NCBI GenBank assembly: GCA_049511415.1
Contig: JBEKYC010000017.1
Location: forward strand, 1-64,000
DNA: 64,000 nucleotides
Origin: Bog-159 sp049511415
GTDB lineage: Bacteria; Acidobacteriota; Terriglobia; Bryobacterales; Bryobacteraceae
Reading direction: 5' to 3'
Shown: piece after piece, positions 7,932 through 17,257 of the stretch
Layout: every line of letters starts with the position of its first letter
Numbering within the stretch: position 1 is the first letter of the stretch
The notes under the pieces: model-generated
Databases searched by the model: none
What the model was told of the DNA's origin: nothing
What the model saw: only the letters and a program-made list of their open reading frames with translations
Position numbers and translations under genes: made by a program

Positions 7932-9203
7932 ATGCGGCTGCTGGTGATCGGCGGCGTGGCCGCGGGCCTCAGCGCCGCGGCACGCGCCCGGCGTATCGAT
8001 GCGGCGCTCGACATCACCGTGCTCGAAAAGGGCGCCACGATTTCCTATGGCGCCTGCGGCCTGCCCTACTATCTCGAAGGCCGTGTGCGCCGCGCCGGCG
8101 ACCTCATCGTTTACACTCCCGAGTATTTTCGCCAACATCGCAACATCCTGGTGCGCACGGGCGCGCGCGTGGTGTCCATTGCCCACCCGCGCCGCGAAGT
8201 CGTGCTCGACGGCGGCGAGCGCGTGCCCTATGACCGGCTGGTGATCGCCACCGGGGCGCGGCCCCGCGCGCTGGATCTCGCAGGCCCTCCGGTGTTCGCG
8301 CTGCATACCTTGGAAGATGCCGAACGACTGAAATCGTACGTGCGTGACCAGCGGCCCAAGCGCGCGCTGGTGGTGGGCGCGGGATATCTCGGGCTGGAGG
8401 CCGCGGATGCGCTGCGGCGCAACGGCTTGGCCGTGACCGTGGTGGAGCAGAGCGCGCACGTGCTCCATCGCGGCGATGCGGAATTGACCAAGGCAGTACG
8501 GGTACGGCTGGAACGCTTCCGTGTCGAATTGCTGTTGCATACAGCCGCCACTCCGGCGCGCGGCTACGATCTGGCGATTGTGGCGGCCGGATTGAAGCCC
8601 AACGTCGAGCTCGCTGCCGAAGCAGGTGTGGAATTGGGCCGCACGGGCGCAATCCGCGTGGACCAGCATTTGGAAACCAATCTCTCCGGCGTATACGCCG
8701 CGGGCGATTGCGCCGAAGCCTTGCACCTGGTCACGGGACGGCCCGCCTACATCCCTTTGGGAACCACCGCCAACAAGATGGGTCGTATCGCGGGCGCCAA
8801 CGCCGCTGGCCGCCGCGAGCGCTTCGGGGGCGTGGTAGGAACCGCCATCGTCAATGTGTTCGGTTTGGGTGTGGGGATTACGGGACTCTCCATGGAGCAG
8901 GCGCGCCACGACGCGTTCTCGCCGGTAGCCGCGCGCATCACCGCGCCCAGCCGCGCGGGCTACTTCGGCGGCCAACCGCTCACCGTGGAACTGGTAGCCG
9001 ATCGCGCCACGCGCCGGTTGCTGGGCGGTTCGGTATGGGGCGAAGACGGCGTGGAGGGGCGCATCAACGTGATCGCCACCGCGCTGCACAATCGCATGCG
9101 CGTGGAGGATCTGGAGCAACTGGATCTGGCCTATGCGCCGCCCTTCGCCACCGTTTGGGACCCAGTACTGCTTGCCGCACAACAGTTGTCGAAACTGGTG
9201 TAG
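7932..9203 (+). CDS. CoA-disulfide-reductase-like FAD/NAD(P) oxidoreductase
   Basis: A 423-residue pyridine nucleotide-disulfide oxidoreductase. It has an N-terminal FAD-binding GGVAAGLSAAARARR, a single redox cysteine in SYGACGLPYY (Cys42), a second NAD(P)-binding motif ALVVGAGYLGLEAADALRR (about 145-163), the FAD motif YAAGDCAEA (about 255), and a C-terminal dimerisation domain. The lone Cys in this position is that of CoA-disulfide reductases, NADH oxidases and NADH peroxidases; sequence alone does not decide among them. No rhodanese domain is attached. It follows the STAS gene after 7 bp, so is probably co-transcribed. Confidence 0.85.
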   Translation: MRLLVIGGVAAGLSAAARARRIDAALDITVLEKGATISYGACGLPYYLEGRVRRAGDLIVYTPEYFRQHRNILVRTGARVVSIAHPRREVVLDGGERVPYDRLVIATGARPRALDLAGPPVFALHTLEDAERLKSYVRDQRPKRALVVGAGYLGLEAADALRRNGLAVTVVEQSAHVLHRGDAELTKAVRVRLERFRVELLLHTAATPARGYDLAIVAAGLKPNVELAAEAGVELGRTGAIRVDQHLETNLSGVYAAGDCAEALHLVTGRPAYIPLGTTANKMGRIAGANAAGRRERFGGVVGTAIVNVFGLGVGITGLSMEQARHDAFSPVAARITAPSRAGYFGGQPLTVELVADRATRRLLGGSVWGEDGVEGRINVIATALHNRMRVEDLEQLDLAYAPPFATVWDPVLLAAQQLSKLV

Positions 9204-9223
9204 AGTCTCAACAGAGGTGTTTC

Positions 9224-10429
9224 ATGCTCAGACTCCCGACGGCGGTGCTGTGGCTGGCCTTTGCGCCGATCGCTGCTGCGCAATCCAGCGGCACATTCAG
9301 CGCCATCACCCAATACCCGATACCAACCAGCGGCAGCCAGCCTGGTGGGATTGTCAGGGGGCCGGATGGCGCACTTTGGTTTACCGAGTATATCGGCAAC
9401 AACATCGGGCGCATCACAACGGATGGGGTCATCACGGAATATCCGATACCCACTGCGGATTCCGGCCCTTGGGCAATCGCTGCCGGACCGGATGGTGCGC
9501 TCTGGTTCACGGAGTTTAACGTCGGCCAGATCGGGCGCATCACGACCGCCGGCGCGATCACCGAGTACAGCGTGCCGAGCGCGACTGGCCAACTGTACAT
9601 GATCGCGGCCGGCCCTGACGGCGCCATGTGGTTTACCGAGTACGGCGCGGGCAGAATCGGACGGATTACCATGGCTGGATCCGTGACCGCGTACCCTGTG
9701 CCGACGGCTTCGAGTGGGCCGCAGGGGATCACAGCGGGTCCCGGCGAAGCCCTGTGGTTCACGGAGGACCTGGCCAACAAGATTGGACGAATCACCACCT
9801 CCGGGACAATCACTGAGTACCCGACGCCTACGAGCGATAGCAATCCCGCATACATCACGGAAGGGCCGGACGGTGCGCTCTGGTTCACCGAACGAACTGC
9901 CGGCAAGATCGGTAGAATCACCACCGCGGGAGTTATTACGGCGGAGTACGCGCAACCCGGCATGTACCCTCAAGGGATCACCGCCGCTTCCGGCGCTTTA
10001 TGGTTCGTCAATTACGGCAGTTACAACCTGGCACGCATCACTGTTACAGGAGCCGTTACGGAGTTTCCCGCCTCTGGCGGCCCGGTGCTCATCGCTCCCG
10101 GCCCGGACGGTGCGCTGTGGTTTACCGAATACTACGGCAACCAGATCGCGCGCGCGCCGGAATGCGCGCTGGGCCTGAGCGCCAGCTACGCCAGCGGCGC
10201 GCTGACGGCGAACTTTGAACTGGGGATCGACCGGGGAGCCGTCTGGAGCCTGTCGGCGGGCCCGGCCTTCGGCTTCCAGAAACCGATTCCCGCAGTCGTC
10301 CCTCCAGCCCCGTTTTCGTTCAGCCAATCGTACCCGAACTCCGGCGAGGTGGAAGTGAAATCGTCATTGCTTGACCAATCCGGCGCGGCACTGTGCTCGG
10401 AATGGACCACCGTGAACACCGCGCCGTGA
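9224..10429 (+). CDS. Secreted seven-bladed beta-propeller, Vgb-like but without histidine
   Basis: A 401-residue protein with a signal peptide (hydrophobic to about residue 20, cleavage near AAAQ). Seven repeats of about 42 residues follow, each with a GPDGALWFTE-type motif followed by IGRIT, and a C-terminal domain of about 100 residues. The propeller looks like virginiamycin B lyase (Vgb). Vgb is known to depend on catalytic and metal-linked histidines, yet I find no histidine anywhere in this protein, so lyase activity is unlikely. An AGAGGTG ribosome site precedes the ATG. It is more likely a periplasmic or extracellular binding protein. Confidence 0.8.
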   Translation: MLRLPTAVLWLAFAPIAAAQSSGTFSAITQYPIPTSGSQPGGIVRGPDGALWFTEYIGNNIGRITTDGVITEYPIPTADSGPWAIAAGPDGALWFTEFNVGQIGRITTAGAITEYSVPSATGQLYMIAAGPDGAMWFTEYGAGRIGRITMAGSVTAYPVPTASSGPQGITAGPGEALWFTEDLANKIGRITTSGTITEYPTPTSDSNPAYITEGPDGALWFTERTAGKIGRITTAGVITAEYAQPGMYPQGITAASGALWFVNYGSYNLARITVTGAVTEFPASGGPVLIAPGPDGALWFTEYYGNQIARAPECALGLSASYASGALTANFELGIDRGAVWSLSAGPAFGFQKPIPAVVPPAPFSFSQSYPNSGEVEVKSSLLDQSGAALCSEWTTVNTAP

Positions 10430-10437
10430 GGTTGCGG

Positions 10438-10443
10438 TAGTCT
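10438..10443 (+). promoter_or_regulatory. Candidate -10 element (TAGTCT) of the Rieske-fpg operon
   Basis: TAGTCT lies six bases before the ATG at 10450, the same geometry as other putative leaderless starts here. The hexamer is a weak match on its own. Confidence 0.25.
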
Positions 10444-10449
10444 GTATGG

Positions 10450-10764
10450 ATGCCCCTGGTTAAGGTCGCGAGTCTCTCGACACTGCCTGCCGATTCGGTA
10501 GCCGAAGTCACCGTCGGCGGCGATCCATATGCCCTATGTAACGTGGGCGGACGCGTCACCGCGCTGAGCGGAACGTGCCTGCATCGCGGCGGTCCGCTGG
10601 GGCAAGGCGCGATCCACGGCAACAACGTGGTGTGCCCTTGGCACGCCTGGGAATGGGACTGCCGGACCGGCGCCAACGATTTCAATCCCGCGCAGAAGGT
10701 CGCCACTTACGCGGTCGAAGTGGAGGGCGACGACATCCTGCTCGACGTGCCCGAACGTGCCTGA
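10450..10764 (+). CDS. Rieske [2Fe-2S] ferredoxin
   Basis: A 104-residue soluble Rieske protein. Both cluster-binding boxes are intact: CLHRGGPLG (Cys and His) and CPWHAWEWD (Cys and His), at about residues 43 and 60. The protein resembles the small ferredoxin-type subunits of nitrite reductases and ring-hydroxylating dioxygenases. It would carry electrons in the cytoplasm at a higher potential than the [4Fe-4S] protein upstream. Its last eight bases overlap the GTG start of fpg. No oxygenase partner lies nearby. Confidence 0.9.
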   Translation: MPLVKVASLSTLPADSVAEVTVGGDPYALCNVGGRVTALSGTCLHRGGPLGQGAIHGNNVVCPWHAWEWDCRTGANDFNPAQKVATYAVEVEGDDILLDVPERA

Positions 10765-11551
10765 GCTTCCCGAGGTCGAAACGGTTGCCCGATCCATCGC
10801 GCCCATCGTGGGCCGGCGCATCGTTTCGGCTGAATTCACATGTCTGCGCATCTTGTGCGGCGATCCGGAGCGCATGAGCGCGGCGCTGGCCGGCCGCCGT
10901 ATCCGCGGCATACGGCGGCGCGGCAAGTTCATCGTGATCGATCTGGATGGCGGCCACTGCCTGACGGTGCATCTGGGCATGACCGGCAAGCTGCTGCTGG
11001 GCGGGATCCCGGGCAGGCATACGCATGCGCTGGTGAATCTCGACCGCGGCCTGTTGCGCTTTGAAGACCAGCGGCAGTTCGGCAAGATCGAAGTCAGCCA
11101 CGGACTGCCGGCGCGCGTGGAGAAGCTCGGCCCGGAGCCCCTGGAAGTTACGCCTACCGAGTTCGCCGCGCGGCTCAAAAAGCGCAAGTCGCGCATCAAG
11201 GCGGTGCTGCTCGATCAGCACTTCATTCGCGGAGTCGGCAATATCTATGCGGACGAGGCGCTGTTCCGCGCCGGCATCCATCCGCTGGCCATCGGCGCGC
11301 GGCTGCGGCCGGAGCGCGTGCAGCGGTTGCACGCGGCTATCGTGGAGGTGCTGACGCAAGCCATCGAGAAAGGCGGCTCGTCCATCTCGGATTACGTGGA
11401 TGCGCAGGGGCGCAAGGGCTTCTTTCAACTCGAGCACCGCGTCTACCAGCGCACCGGCGAGCCTTGCGTGAAGTGCGGCACAGCCATCCGCCGGATGCTG
11501 GTGGTCCAGCGCGGCACGCACTATTGCCCCAAATGCCAACGGCGTCCGTGA
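10757..11551 (+). CDS. mutM: Formamidopyrimidine-DNA glycosylase (Fpg/MutM)
   Basis: A 264-residue base-excision repair enzyme that removes 8-oxoguanine and opened purines and nicks the abasic site. It starts with GTG and reads MPELPEVETVARSI, giving the catalytic Pro2 and Glu3. The middle has the LDQHFIRGVGNIYADEAL helix-two-turn-helix, and the C-terminus holds the zinc finger CVKC...CPKC that touches DNA. Length matches the family. The overlap with the Rieske gene shows that the GTG is the true start. The next gene starts 19 bp before this one ends. Confidence 0.95.
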   Translation: MPELPEVETVARSIAPIVGRRIVSAEFTCLRILCGDPERMSAALAGRRIRGIRRRGKFIVIDLDGGHCLTVHLGMTGKLLLGGIPGRHTHALVNLDRGLLRFEDQRQFGKIEVSHGLPARVEKLGPEPLEVTPTEFAARLKKRKSRIKAVLLDQHFIRGVGNIYADEALFRAGIHPLAIGARLRPERVQRLHAAIVEVLTQAIEKGGSSISDYVDAQGRKGFFQLEHRVYQRTGEPCVKCGTAIRRMLVVQRGTHYCPKCQRRP

Positions 11552-13701
11552 AGCTACCGCGCGATCGGCTGCTGTTCCACGTACTCGGCGCGGCGGCTGT
11601 GATCTACGCCTTTCTGGCGGGATTGAAGACTATCGCCGAATTCGATCTGGGCTGGCAGATGGCCACCGGCCGCTGGATCGCGCAGCATCATCAAATCCCA
11701 TCCACCGATGTTCTCTCCTATACCGCCGCGGGCCAGCCGTGGATCTATCCGGTGGGATCCGGCCTTCTTTTCTACGGGCTGTTCCTGCTGGGCGGATACG
11801 CGCTGCTCTCGTGGCTGACCGCCTTCGGTTGCGCCGGAACCATCGCCTTGGTGCTGCGGCGGGGTTCCGCGATGACCGCCGCGCTGGCCATTCTGGCCGT
11901 GCCGCCGATCGCATCCAGAATCACCGCCCGCGCGGAGATGTTCACCGTGGTGCTGTTTGCGGCGACCCTCTCGCTGCTGTGGCAGCAGCATAAGACGGGC
12001 GATGCACGGTTGTGGTTGTTGCCCGTGCTGATGGCGGCGTGGGTCAATCTGCATCCGGGTTTCATCGCCGGCCTGGGGCTTTTCGGCGCTTACCTGATGT
12101 TGGAGGCGTTCGACCGCGCCTGGAACCGCCTGCGGCGCGCGCTGCCGTGGCTGCTGGCCGCATGCGCGGCGACGCTGATCAATCCGTGGGGTTGGGACAT
12201 TTACAAAGTGGTGGCGCGCCAGCAGGCCGCCATGGAGGTCCACTCCGAGATGATTCTGGAGTGGGCGCCGCTGCCGCTGAACTGGGCGCACATTAAAGTG
12301 GAGCTATCACCCCTGGCTCCCGATACGTTCTATCTGCTGCTGTTCATCGCAGCATCGGCATTGGTTTTGGCGCTGGTGCGGCGGCGTATCGGCGAGGCCC
12401 TGCTGCTGGCGGCCGCGGCATACTTTCCCGTCCGGCATCAGCGCCTGACCGGTCTCGCCAGTATCGTGATGGTGGTGGTTGGCGGCGCGGTCTTTTCCGC
12501 GCTCCTGCCGGCCGTGAAGCGCCGGACCCTGGCGGTGGCCGCCACCGCGCTCCTGATATGTCTGACGGTGGTGCGCGCGGCCAATCTGGTGAGCGGCCGG
12601 ACGTATCGATCGGCGGGCGAAATCGTCTCGTTTGGCACGGGATTGTCGTGGTGGTTCCCGCAAAAAGCCGCGGATTTCGTGGCGCGGGAGCACCTTCCCG
12701 CACGGATCTTCAGCGGCTATAGCGAAGGCGCTTACATGGCGTTCCGGCTGGGCCCGGAATACCAGGATTTCATTGACGGCCGCGCGATCCCATTCGGCAA
12801 AGACCTGATGCTGCTAGCCGCGCGCCTGAAGAGTTCGCCGCCGGATTCGCCCGAATGGCGGGACGCAGCCGAACGGTACGGCATTCAAACGATCGTGGCG
12901 CCCATCGGGAGATATGTCGCCTTGCAGTTCTTCCCGGTGTTGCGGCAGTTCTGCGCCAGCGATACGTGGGCGCCGGTGTATCTGGATGAAGTCTCCGCCG
13001 TGTTTGTGCGCGGGGCTCCGGCGAGCGCGAAGGTGGATTGCGCCACCGTGCCTCTGCCGCGCGGCACGGGATTCAACGAGTGGGCCAACGCGGCGACCGT
13101 GCTGCATGCCTTGGGCCGCAATCCGGAGGCGTTGACCGCCGCAGGAAAGGCCTTGCAGATCCATCCGGACTACGGATACCTGTACTTCCTGCGCGGTCAC
13201 ATCTACGAGGACATGGGCGACGCGCGAGACGCGGGACAGGATTTTGTGCGCGCGACGGAACTGGAGCCGGATCTGGTGGCGCCCTGGTCGGCGCTGGGGG
13301 CATACGATCAGACGCACGGTCAGGTAACGGAGGCCATCGACGCCTGGGAGCATGCCGTGGCAGTGTCGCGGTGGCCCTGGGAGCCGCTGCAGAATCTGGG
13401 CTACGCGTATCTCCAGGCTCGCCGTCCGCAAGATGCGCTGGACGCTTTCAACGAAGCGGCGAGCAGTCTGCCGCCCCATCCGGAACTGCTGGTCAACGAT
13501 GCGTTCCTGGCGAATACGGCGCACGGCCGCGCGCGCTCCTGGTACCGGCTCGGCGATGTGGGGCGGGCGATCTCCTATGAAGAGGAGGCCACCCGCTTGC
13601 TGCCGGGCAATGCCGCGCTTTGGCGGCAGCTTGCGGAACTGTATTTTGCCGCGGGCCGGACGGTGGATGCCAACCGGGCTTTGGGCCGGGCGCATCCGTA
13701 G
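11533..13701 (+). CDS. Polytopic membrane protein with C-terminal TPR repeats
   Basis: A 722-residue protein. The first half has many hydrophobic segments (about residues 10-360), with a loop containing 'FDLGWQMATGRWIAQHHQIPSTDVLSYTAAGQPW', a pattern seen in uncharacterised membrane proteins related to lipid-linked glycosyltransferases. The second half is soluble and contains about four TPR-like units (for example YLYFLRGHIYEDMGDARDAGQDFVRATELEPD). A role in cell-surface glycan handling is inferred, not shown. The start ATG lies within the 3' end of fpg (19-bp overlap), so translation is coupled; the functional link between the two is probably accidental. Confidence 0.75.
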   Translation: MPTASVKLPRDRLLFHVLGAAAVIYAFLAGLKTIAEFDLGWQMATGRWIAQHHQIPSTDVLSYTAAGQPWIYPVGSGLLFYGLFLLGGYALLSWLTAFGCAGTIALVLRRGSAMTAALAILAVPPIASRITARAEMFTVVLFAATLSLLWQQHKTGDARLWLLPVLMAAWVNLHPGFIAGLGLFGAYLMLEAFDRAWNRLRRALPWLLAACAATLINPWGWDIYKVVARQQAAMEVHSEMILEWAPLPLNWAHIKVELSPLAPDTFYLLLFIAASALVLALVRRRIGEALLLAAAAYFPVRHQRLTGLASIVMVVVGGAVFSALLPAVKRRTLAVAATALLICLTVVRAANLVSGRTYRSAGEIVSFGTGLSWWFPQKAADFVAREHLPARIFSGYSEGAYMAFRLGPEYQDFIDGRAIPFGKDLMLLAARLKSSPPDSPEWRDAAERYGIQTIVAPIGRYVALQFFPVLRQFCASDTWAPVYLDEVSAVFVRGAPASAKVDCATVPLPRGTGFNEWANAATVLHALGRNPEALTAAGKALQIHPDYGYLYFLRGHIYEDMGDARDAGQDFVRATELEPDLVAPWSALGAYDQTHGQVTEAIDAWEHAVAVSRWPWEPLQNLGYAYLQARRPQDALDAFNEAASSLPPHPELLVNDAFLANTAHGRARSWYRLGDVGRAISYEEEATRLLPGNAALWRQLAELYFAAGRTVDANRALGRAHP

Positions 13702-13712
13702 GCGCCACGGTC

Positions 13713-15329
13713 TTACATCTGCGTCAGAGGCCGGGCTTCGGGGCCCAGGCGCAGCACGTGCGTCATGGACTCGTCAGGGGGATTGACCACCAGTGTCGGC
13801 CGCAGCAGGATCACAACTTTATCCGAGCTTTTGTTGCGCGTGGTGCTGCTGGTGATTGGGCCGATGATGGGGATGCGGGCCAGCCCCGCGATGCCGGCCA
13901 GGGTGCGCGCGTCTTCATCGTCGATCAGGCCCGCCACCACCGCCCACTCGCCCATCTTCAAAGTCACGTCCGATTTCAACGAACGGTTCGAAATGATCGG
14001 TATGCCGTTTGACGCCTGGCCCGCCAGCACCTTGAACTCGGCCTCGATCGACAGAGTCACGTCTTCTTCGCCGTGCACATGCGGCGTGGCCTTCAGAGAG
14101 AGACCCAGGTCTTCGAAGGTGAAGGAGGGCGGCGGCGTGTAGGCGTTCGGTCCGCTGAAACTGGCCGGACCGAAATAACCCGCCGTCAGGATGGGATACT
14201 TTTGGCCCACGTGGATACTGGCGGGCTGGCCATCTACGGAACGCGCCGACGTGTGCAACAGGTTTGTGGCGTTGGACTTCGTCATCGAAGCCACCAATTG
14301 CAGGTTGGCAATGCCGATGCCGATCAGTCCCGTGAACCCGAAGCGCAACGCGCCGGCGATATTTTGCGCCAGTTGCGGAGCGTTTTGCATGAAGGTGCTG
14401 AACGAGTACAGCGGAAAGGAACTGGTCAGCGGAAACCCGTAGTTCAAGTTCTCACTCTGGCTGACTTCCACGAAGTTCATTTCCAGCAAGATCTCGGCCC
14501 GCGGATGCAAAAGCTGTTGAAAGAGTTCCCGCGCGGCCAATACCCGCGTGACAGAGTCGCGCAGCACGACCATGCTGCGCGCGTTGTCGATGGCCACTTT
14601 CTGAATGCCGCAGGCCTGCTGCACCGCCGTGACCATGGCGGTCAGATCCTGCGGCGTCATGGCCTCACCAAGGGGCACCGCGATGGCCGCGTACGGCTCT
14701 TCCTCCTTCCGCTTTTGCTGCGTATCCTTCACCACCAGGAAAAGGCGGCCGGAGATCGGAACCAAAAACGAGCCCGTCGCCGCCTCCAGGCCGTGCAGGG
14801 CTTCCCGATAATCGGCCTGATCCATCTGGAAATGGATCGGCTGCCCGCTTTTGTAATCTCCGTCGAACACGCAGTCCAAGCCGAAGGCACGCGCCACGGT
14901 CTGGAAGAGCGTCTTGTTGTCGGCTTTGAGGTTGAAATCCTTGCGTCCAGCCGTAGCGTTCAGTTCCGTGGGCGGCAAGGGCTTGCGGGTTTCGGCCAGA
15001 TCGAGCAGAGTGGCCGCCGGGATTGGAGGCGTATCGGGCTCCGGCTCCGGATCCGCCGGCGTCGTCCCGGCGGCTGCCGCGAGTTGCGGCGCGAATTTGC
15101 CCTCCAGCGCCGCGCGCGTCTGCAAGGCAAGGCTCCGGTTCCAATAGAGATGGTTCTCCGGCTCCAACGCTGCCGCCTCGGTGTAAAGCAGGTAAGCCCG
15201 CGCGACCTCGCCGGCCTTCTCTGCCTTGCGTGCCTGGGCGTAGAGCTTAGAAGCTTCCGAGCCCCAGGCGCAGCCCGCCAGCGCGAAAGCCAGCAGAATG
15301 GGAAAAGTCCGCACAAACGACTGACGCAA
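13713..15329 (-). CDS. Lipoprotein secretin (GspD/PilQ type)
   Basis: A 538-residue outer-membrane secretin. Starting from a TTG at 15329 gives MRQSFVRTFPILLAFALAGC, a textbook lipoprotein signal with lipobox LAGC. A short TPR-like helical region follows (about 25-75), then an STN-like domain (KDFNLKADNKTLFQTVARAFGLDCVF) and an N1/KH-like domain ending in RAEILLEMNFVEVSQSENLNYG. The C-terminal secretin core includes VTLSIEAEFKVLAG and GEWAVVAGLIDDEDART. The reading frame is open to 15437, but that would run into the divergent channel gene. Such proteins form the exit gate of type II secretion or type IV pili; no other machinery genes are close. Confidence 0.85.
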   Translation of the reverse strand: MRQSFVRTFPILLAFALAGCAWGSEASKLYAQARKAEKAGEVARAYLLYTEAAALEPENHLYWNRSLALQTRAALEGKFAPQLAAAAGTTPADPEPEPDTPPIPAATLLDLAETRKPLPPTELNATAGRKDFNLKADNKTLFQTVARAFGLDCVFDGDYKSGQPIHFQMDQADYREALHGLEAATGSFLVPISGRLFLVVKDTQQKRKEEEPYAAIAVPLGEAMTPQDLTAMVTAVQQACGIQKVAIDNARSMVVLRDSVTRVLAARELFQQLLHPRAEILLEMNFVEVSQSENLNYGFPLTSSFPLYSFSTFMQNAPQLAQNIAGALRFGFTGLIGIGIANLQLVASMTKSNATNLLHTSARSVDGQPASIHVGQKYPILTAGYFGPASFSGPNAYTPPPSFTFEDLGLSLKATPHVHGEEDVTLSIEAEFKVLAGQASNGIPIISNRSLKSDVTLKMGEWAVVAGLIDDEDARTLAGIAGLARIPIIGPITSSTTRNKSSDKVVILLRPTLVVNPPDESMTHVLRLGPEARPLTQM

Positions 15330-15395
15330 TACCAGGCCGCGGCGTGCAGGCGGGTATGCTAGCGTAGGCTTTAGCCGGGACCAAACTCGCCCAAA

Positions 15396-16454
15396 ATGAT
15401 CACGCCGCGGCATTTCCTCGAACTCCATTGGAGCCAATTGGTCGGCCCCCTGTTCGTTCTATTCGTTACCCTTGCCGTTGGATACGCGGCCAAGCGCATC
15501 CTGGTGCGCGTGCTCGGGAAATGGGCCGCGCGCGGCGCCAGCCACGCCGCCGCGCTGGCGATCAACGCCCTGGCCGGCCCGTTCATGATCTGGGTGCTGA
15601 TCCTGGCCATCCACCTGGCTACGCAATCGTCGGATCTGCCCGTCCGCGCCACCCAATGGACCGCCCGTGCGTTGCTGGTCCTTTGGGTTCTCTCGTTCAC
15701 CATCAGCCTGTCCCGCCTGGCCGGCGATCTCATTCGATATCACGGCAGCGGCGTGCCTGGGGCCATGCCGGTGACGACCCTTTCACAGACCCTCGTGCAG
15801 CTTGCCGTGGTCATCTTCGGCCTGCTCCTGCTGCTCAATCTGCTGCACATCTCGATCACCCCGATCCTGACCGCCTTGGGAGTCGGCGGACTGGCCGTGG
15901 CTTTGGCGCTGCAGGATACCCTTTCCAATCTGTTTGCCGGTTTCTATGTGGCCGTGGCCCGGCAGGTGCGACCCGGCGATTACATCCGCCTCAATACCGG
16001 CGAAGAAGGTTACGTCGCCGACATCGGCTGGCGCAATACGACTATGCGGGCCCTGGCCAATAACCTGATCATCATCCCCAACAGCAAACTGGGACAGGCC
16101 AATGTCACGAACTTCAATTTGCCGGACAAGCGCATGAGCGCGTCGATTCAAGTCGCCGTGAGTTATGCCAGCGACCCGGACCAGGTGGAACGGGTTTTGC
16201 TCGAAGTAGCCCAGGCCGCCGCGCAGGAGATCCCCGGCATGCTGGCCGATCCCGCGCCGGGCGTCACCTTCGATCCCGGCTTCGGTGATTCGTCCCTGGG
16301 GTTCACCTTGGGTTATAGCGTGCGCGAATTCGTGGATCAATACAGCGTGCGGCACCAACTGCGCAAACGCATCCTGAAGCGCTTGCGTCAGGAGAAGATC
16401 GATATGCCGTTCCCCACGCGCACCGTCTACCTGCACAACCAGGAAGACGCGTGA
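15396..16454 (+). CDS. Small-conductance mechanosensitive channel (MscS family)
   Basis: A 352-residue inner-membrane channel. Four hydrophobic segments precede the family's pore helix, seen as ITPILTALGVGGLAVALALQDTLSNLFAGFYV (about residues 150-181) with the expected Gly/Ala pattern. The cytoplasmic beta domain follows (VRPGDYIRLN...GYVADIGWRNTTMRALANNLIIIPNSKL) and then the alpha/beta vestibule. It opens under membrane tension and releases solutes during osmotic downshock. Its stop codon shares two bases with the start of the next gene (TGATG). It is divergent from the secretin gene, with only a short shared promoter region. Confidence 0.93.
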   Translation: MITPRHFLELHWSQLVGPLFVLFVTLAVGYAAKRILVRVLGKWAARGASHAAALAINALAGPFMIWVLILAIHLATQSSDLPVRATQWTARALLVLWVLSFTISLSRLAGDLIRYHGSGVPGAMPVTTLSQTLVQLAVVIFGLLLLLNLLHISITPILTALGVGGLAVALALQDTLSNLFAGFYVAVARQVRPGDYIRLNTGEEGYVADIGWRNTTMRALANNLIIIPNSKLGQANVTNFNLPDKRMSASIQVAVSYASDPDQVERVLLEVAQAAAQEIPGMLADPAPGVTFDPGFGDSSLGFTLGYSVREFVDQYSVRHQLRKRILKRLRQEKIDMPFPTRTVYLHNQEDA

Positions 16455-17257
16455 TGCCGCGGGCCGCGGCGGTTTTGGCCTGGATGGTGACGCTGGCGGG
16501 CGCGCGGGCCGCGGAATTGCAGCCGGAAACCATCCAGGCGTTCGACCGCTATATCCGCGAAGCCGAAGCGCGCGCCGGCCCGCGCGCGCAGCCCGGCGGC
16601 CAGTTCCTGTGGACCGCCGAGGACCCCCGCCGTTTGGCCCAGGTGCTCGCGGGCCAGGTGGCGATCGAGAACCTCGGCGGCGAGGGCACCATCCCGGTGC
16701 CCCAGGGCCTGATCCACGACTGGATCGGCGCAGTGTTCATCCCCGGCGCCACCTTGCCGCGGACTTTGGCGTTGGTCCAGGACTTCGACCACAATCGCGA
16801 CCATTATCGGCCCGAAGTGATGGCTTCGCGCCTGATCGCCCACAACGGCAACGACTTCAAGGTCTACATGCGCCTGATGAAGAAAAAGGTGATCACCGCC
16901 ATCCTGGATACGGAATACGATGTCCGCTATTTTCCGTTAGACAAGTCCCGCTGCCAAAGCCGGGCGTACAGCACGAGCATCCGGGAAGTGGAAAACGCCG
17001 GCAAGCGCGACGAACGCGTGCTGCCGCCGGGCAACGATCACGGTTTCCTGTGGCGTCTGGACACCTATTGGCGATACCAGGAGCGCGATGGCGGCGTCTA
17101 CGTGGAATGCGAAGCCATCTCCCTGACTCGCGCGATACCCGCGGGCCTGGCGTGGCTGATTGAACCGATCATCCGCAGCCTGCCGCGGGAGTCGCTGGAG
17201 AATACCCTCCGCCAAACGCGGCTGGCTCTGCTCGCCGGCGGCGCTCAGTCCAAGTGA
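16454..17257 (+). CDS. Secreted protein of unknown function
   Basis: A 267-residue protein with an N-terminal signal peptide (MPRAAAVLAWMVTLAGARAA) and no further membrane segment. The body contains FKVYMRLMKKKVITAILDTEYDVRYFPL and RLDTYWRYQERDGGVYVECEAISLTRAIP, which resembles the strand pattern of SRPBCC/START-like lipid-binding folds; this is a weak impression. It overlaps the MscS stop codon and so is co-translated with the channel. It is convergent with the rhamnose mutarotase gene, overlapping it by 13 bp. Confidence 0.65.
   Translation: MPRAAAVLAWMVTLAGARAAELQPETIQAFDRYIREAEARAGPRAQPGGQFLWTAEDPRRLAQVLAGQVAIENLGGEGTIPVPQGLIHDWIGAVFIPGATLPRTLALVQDFDHNRDHYRPEVMASRLIAHNGNDFKVYMRLMKKKVITAILDTEYDVRYFPLDKSRCQSRAYSTSIREVENAGKRDERVLPPGNDHGFLWRLDTYWRYQERDGGVYVECEAISLTRAIPAGLAWLIEPIIRSLPRESLENTLRQTRLALLAGGAQSK

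Noticed and set aside
14073..15362. 429-codon open frame antisense to the secretin
   Set aside because: No domain-like content; the secretin on the other strand is certain.
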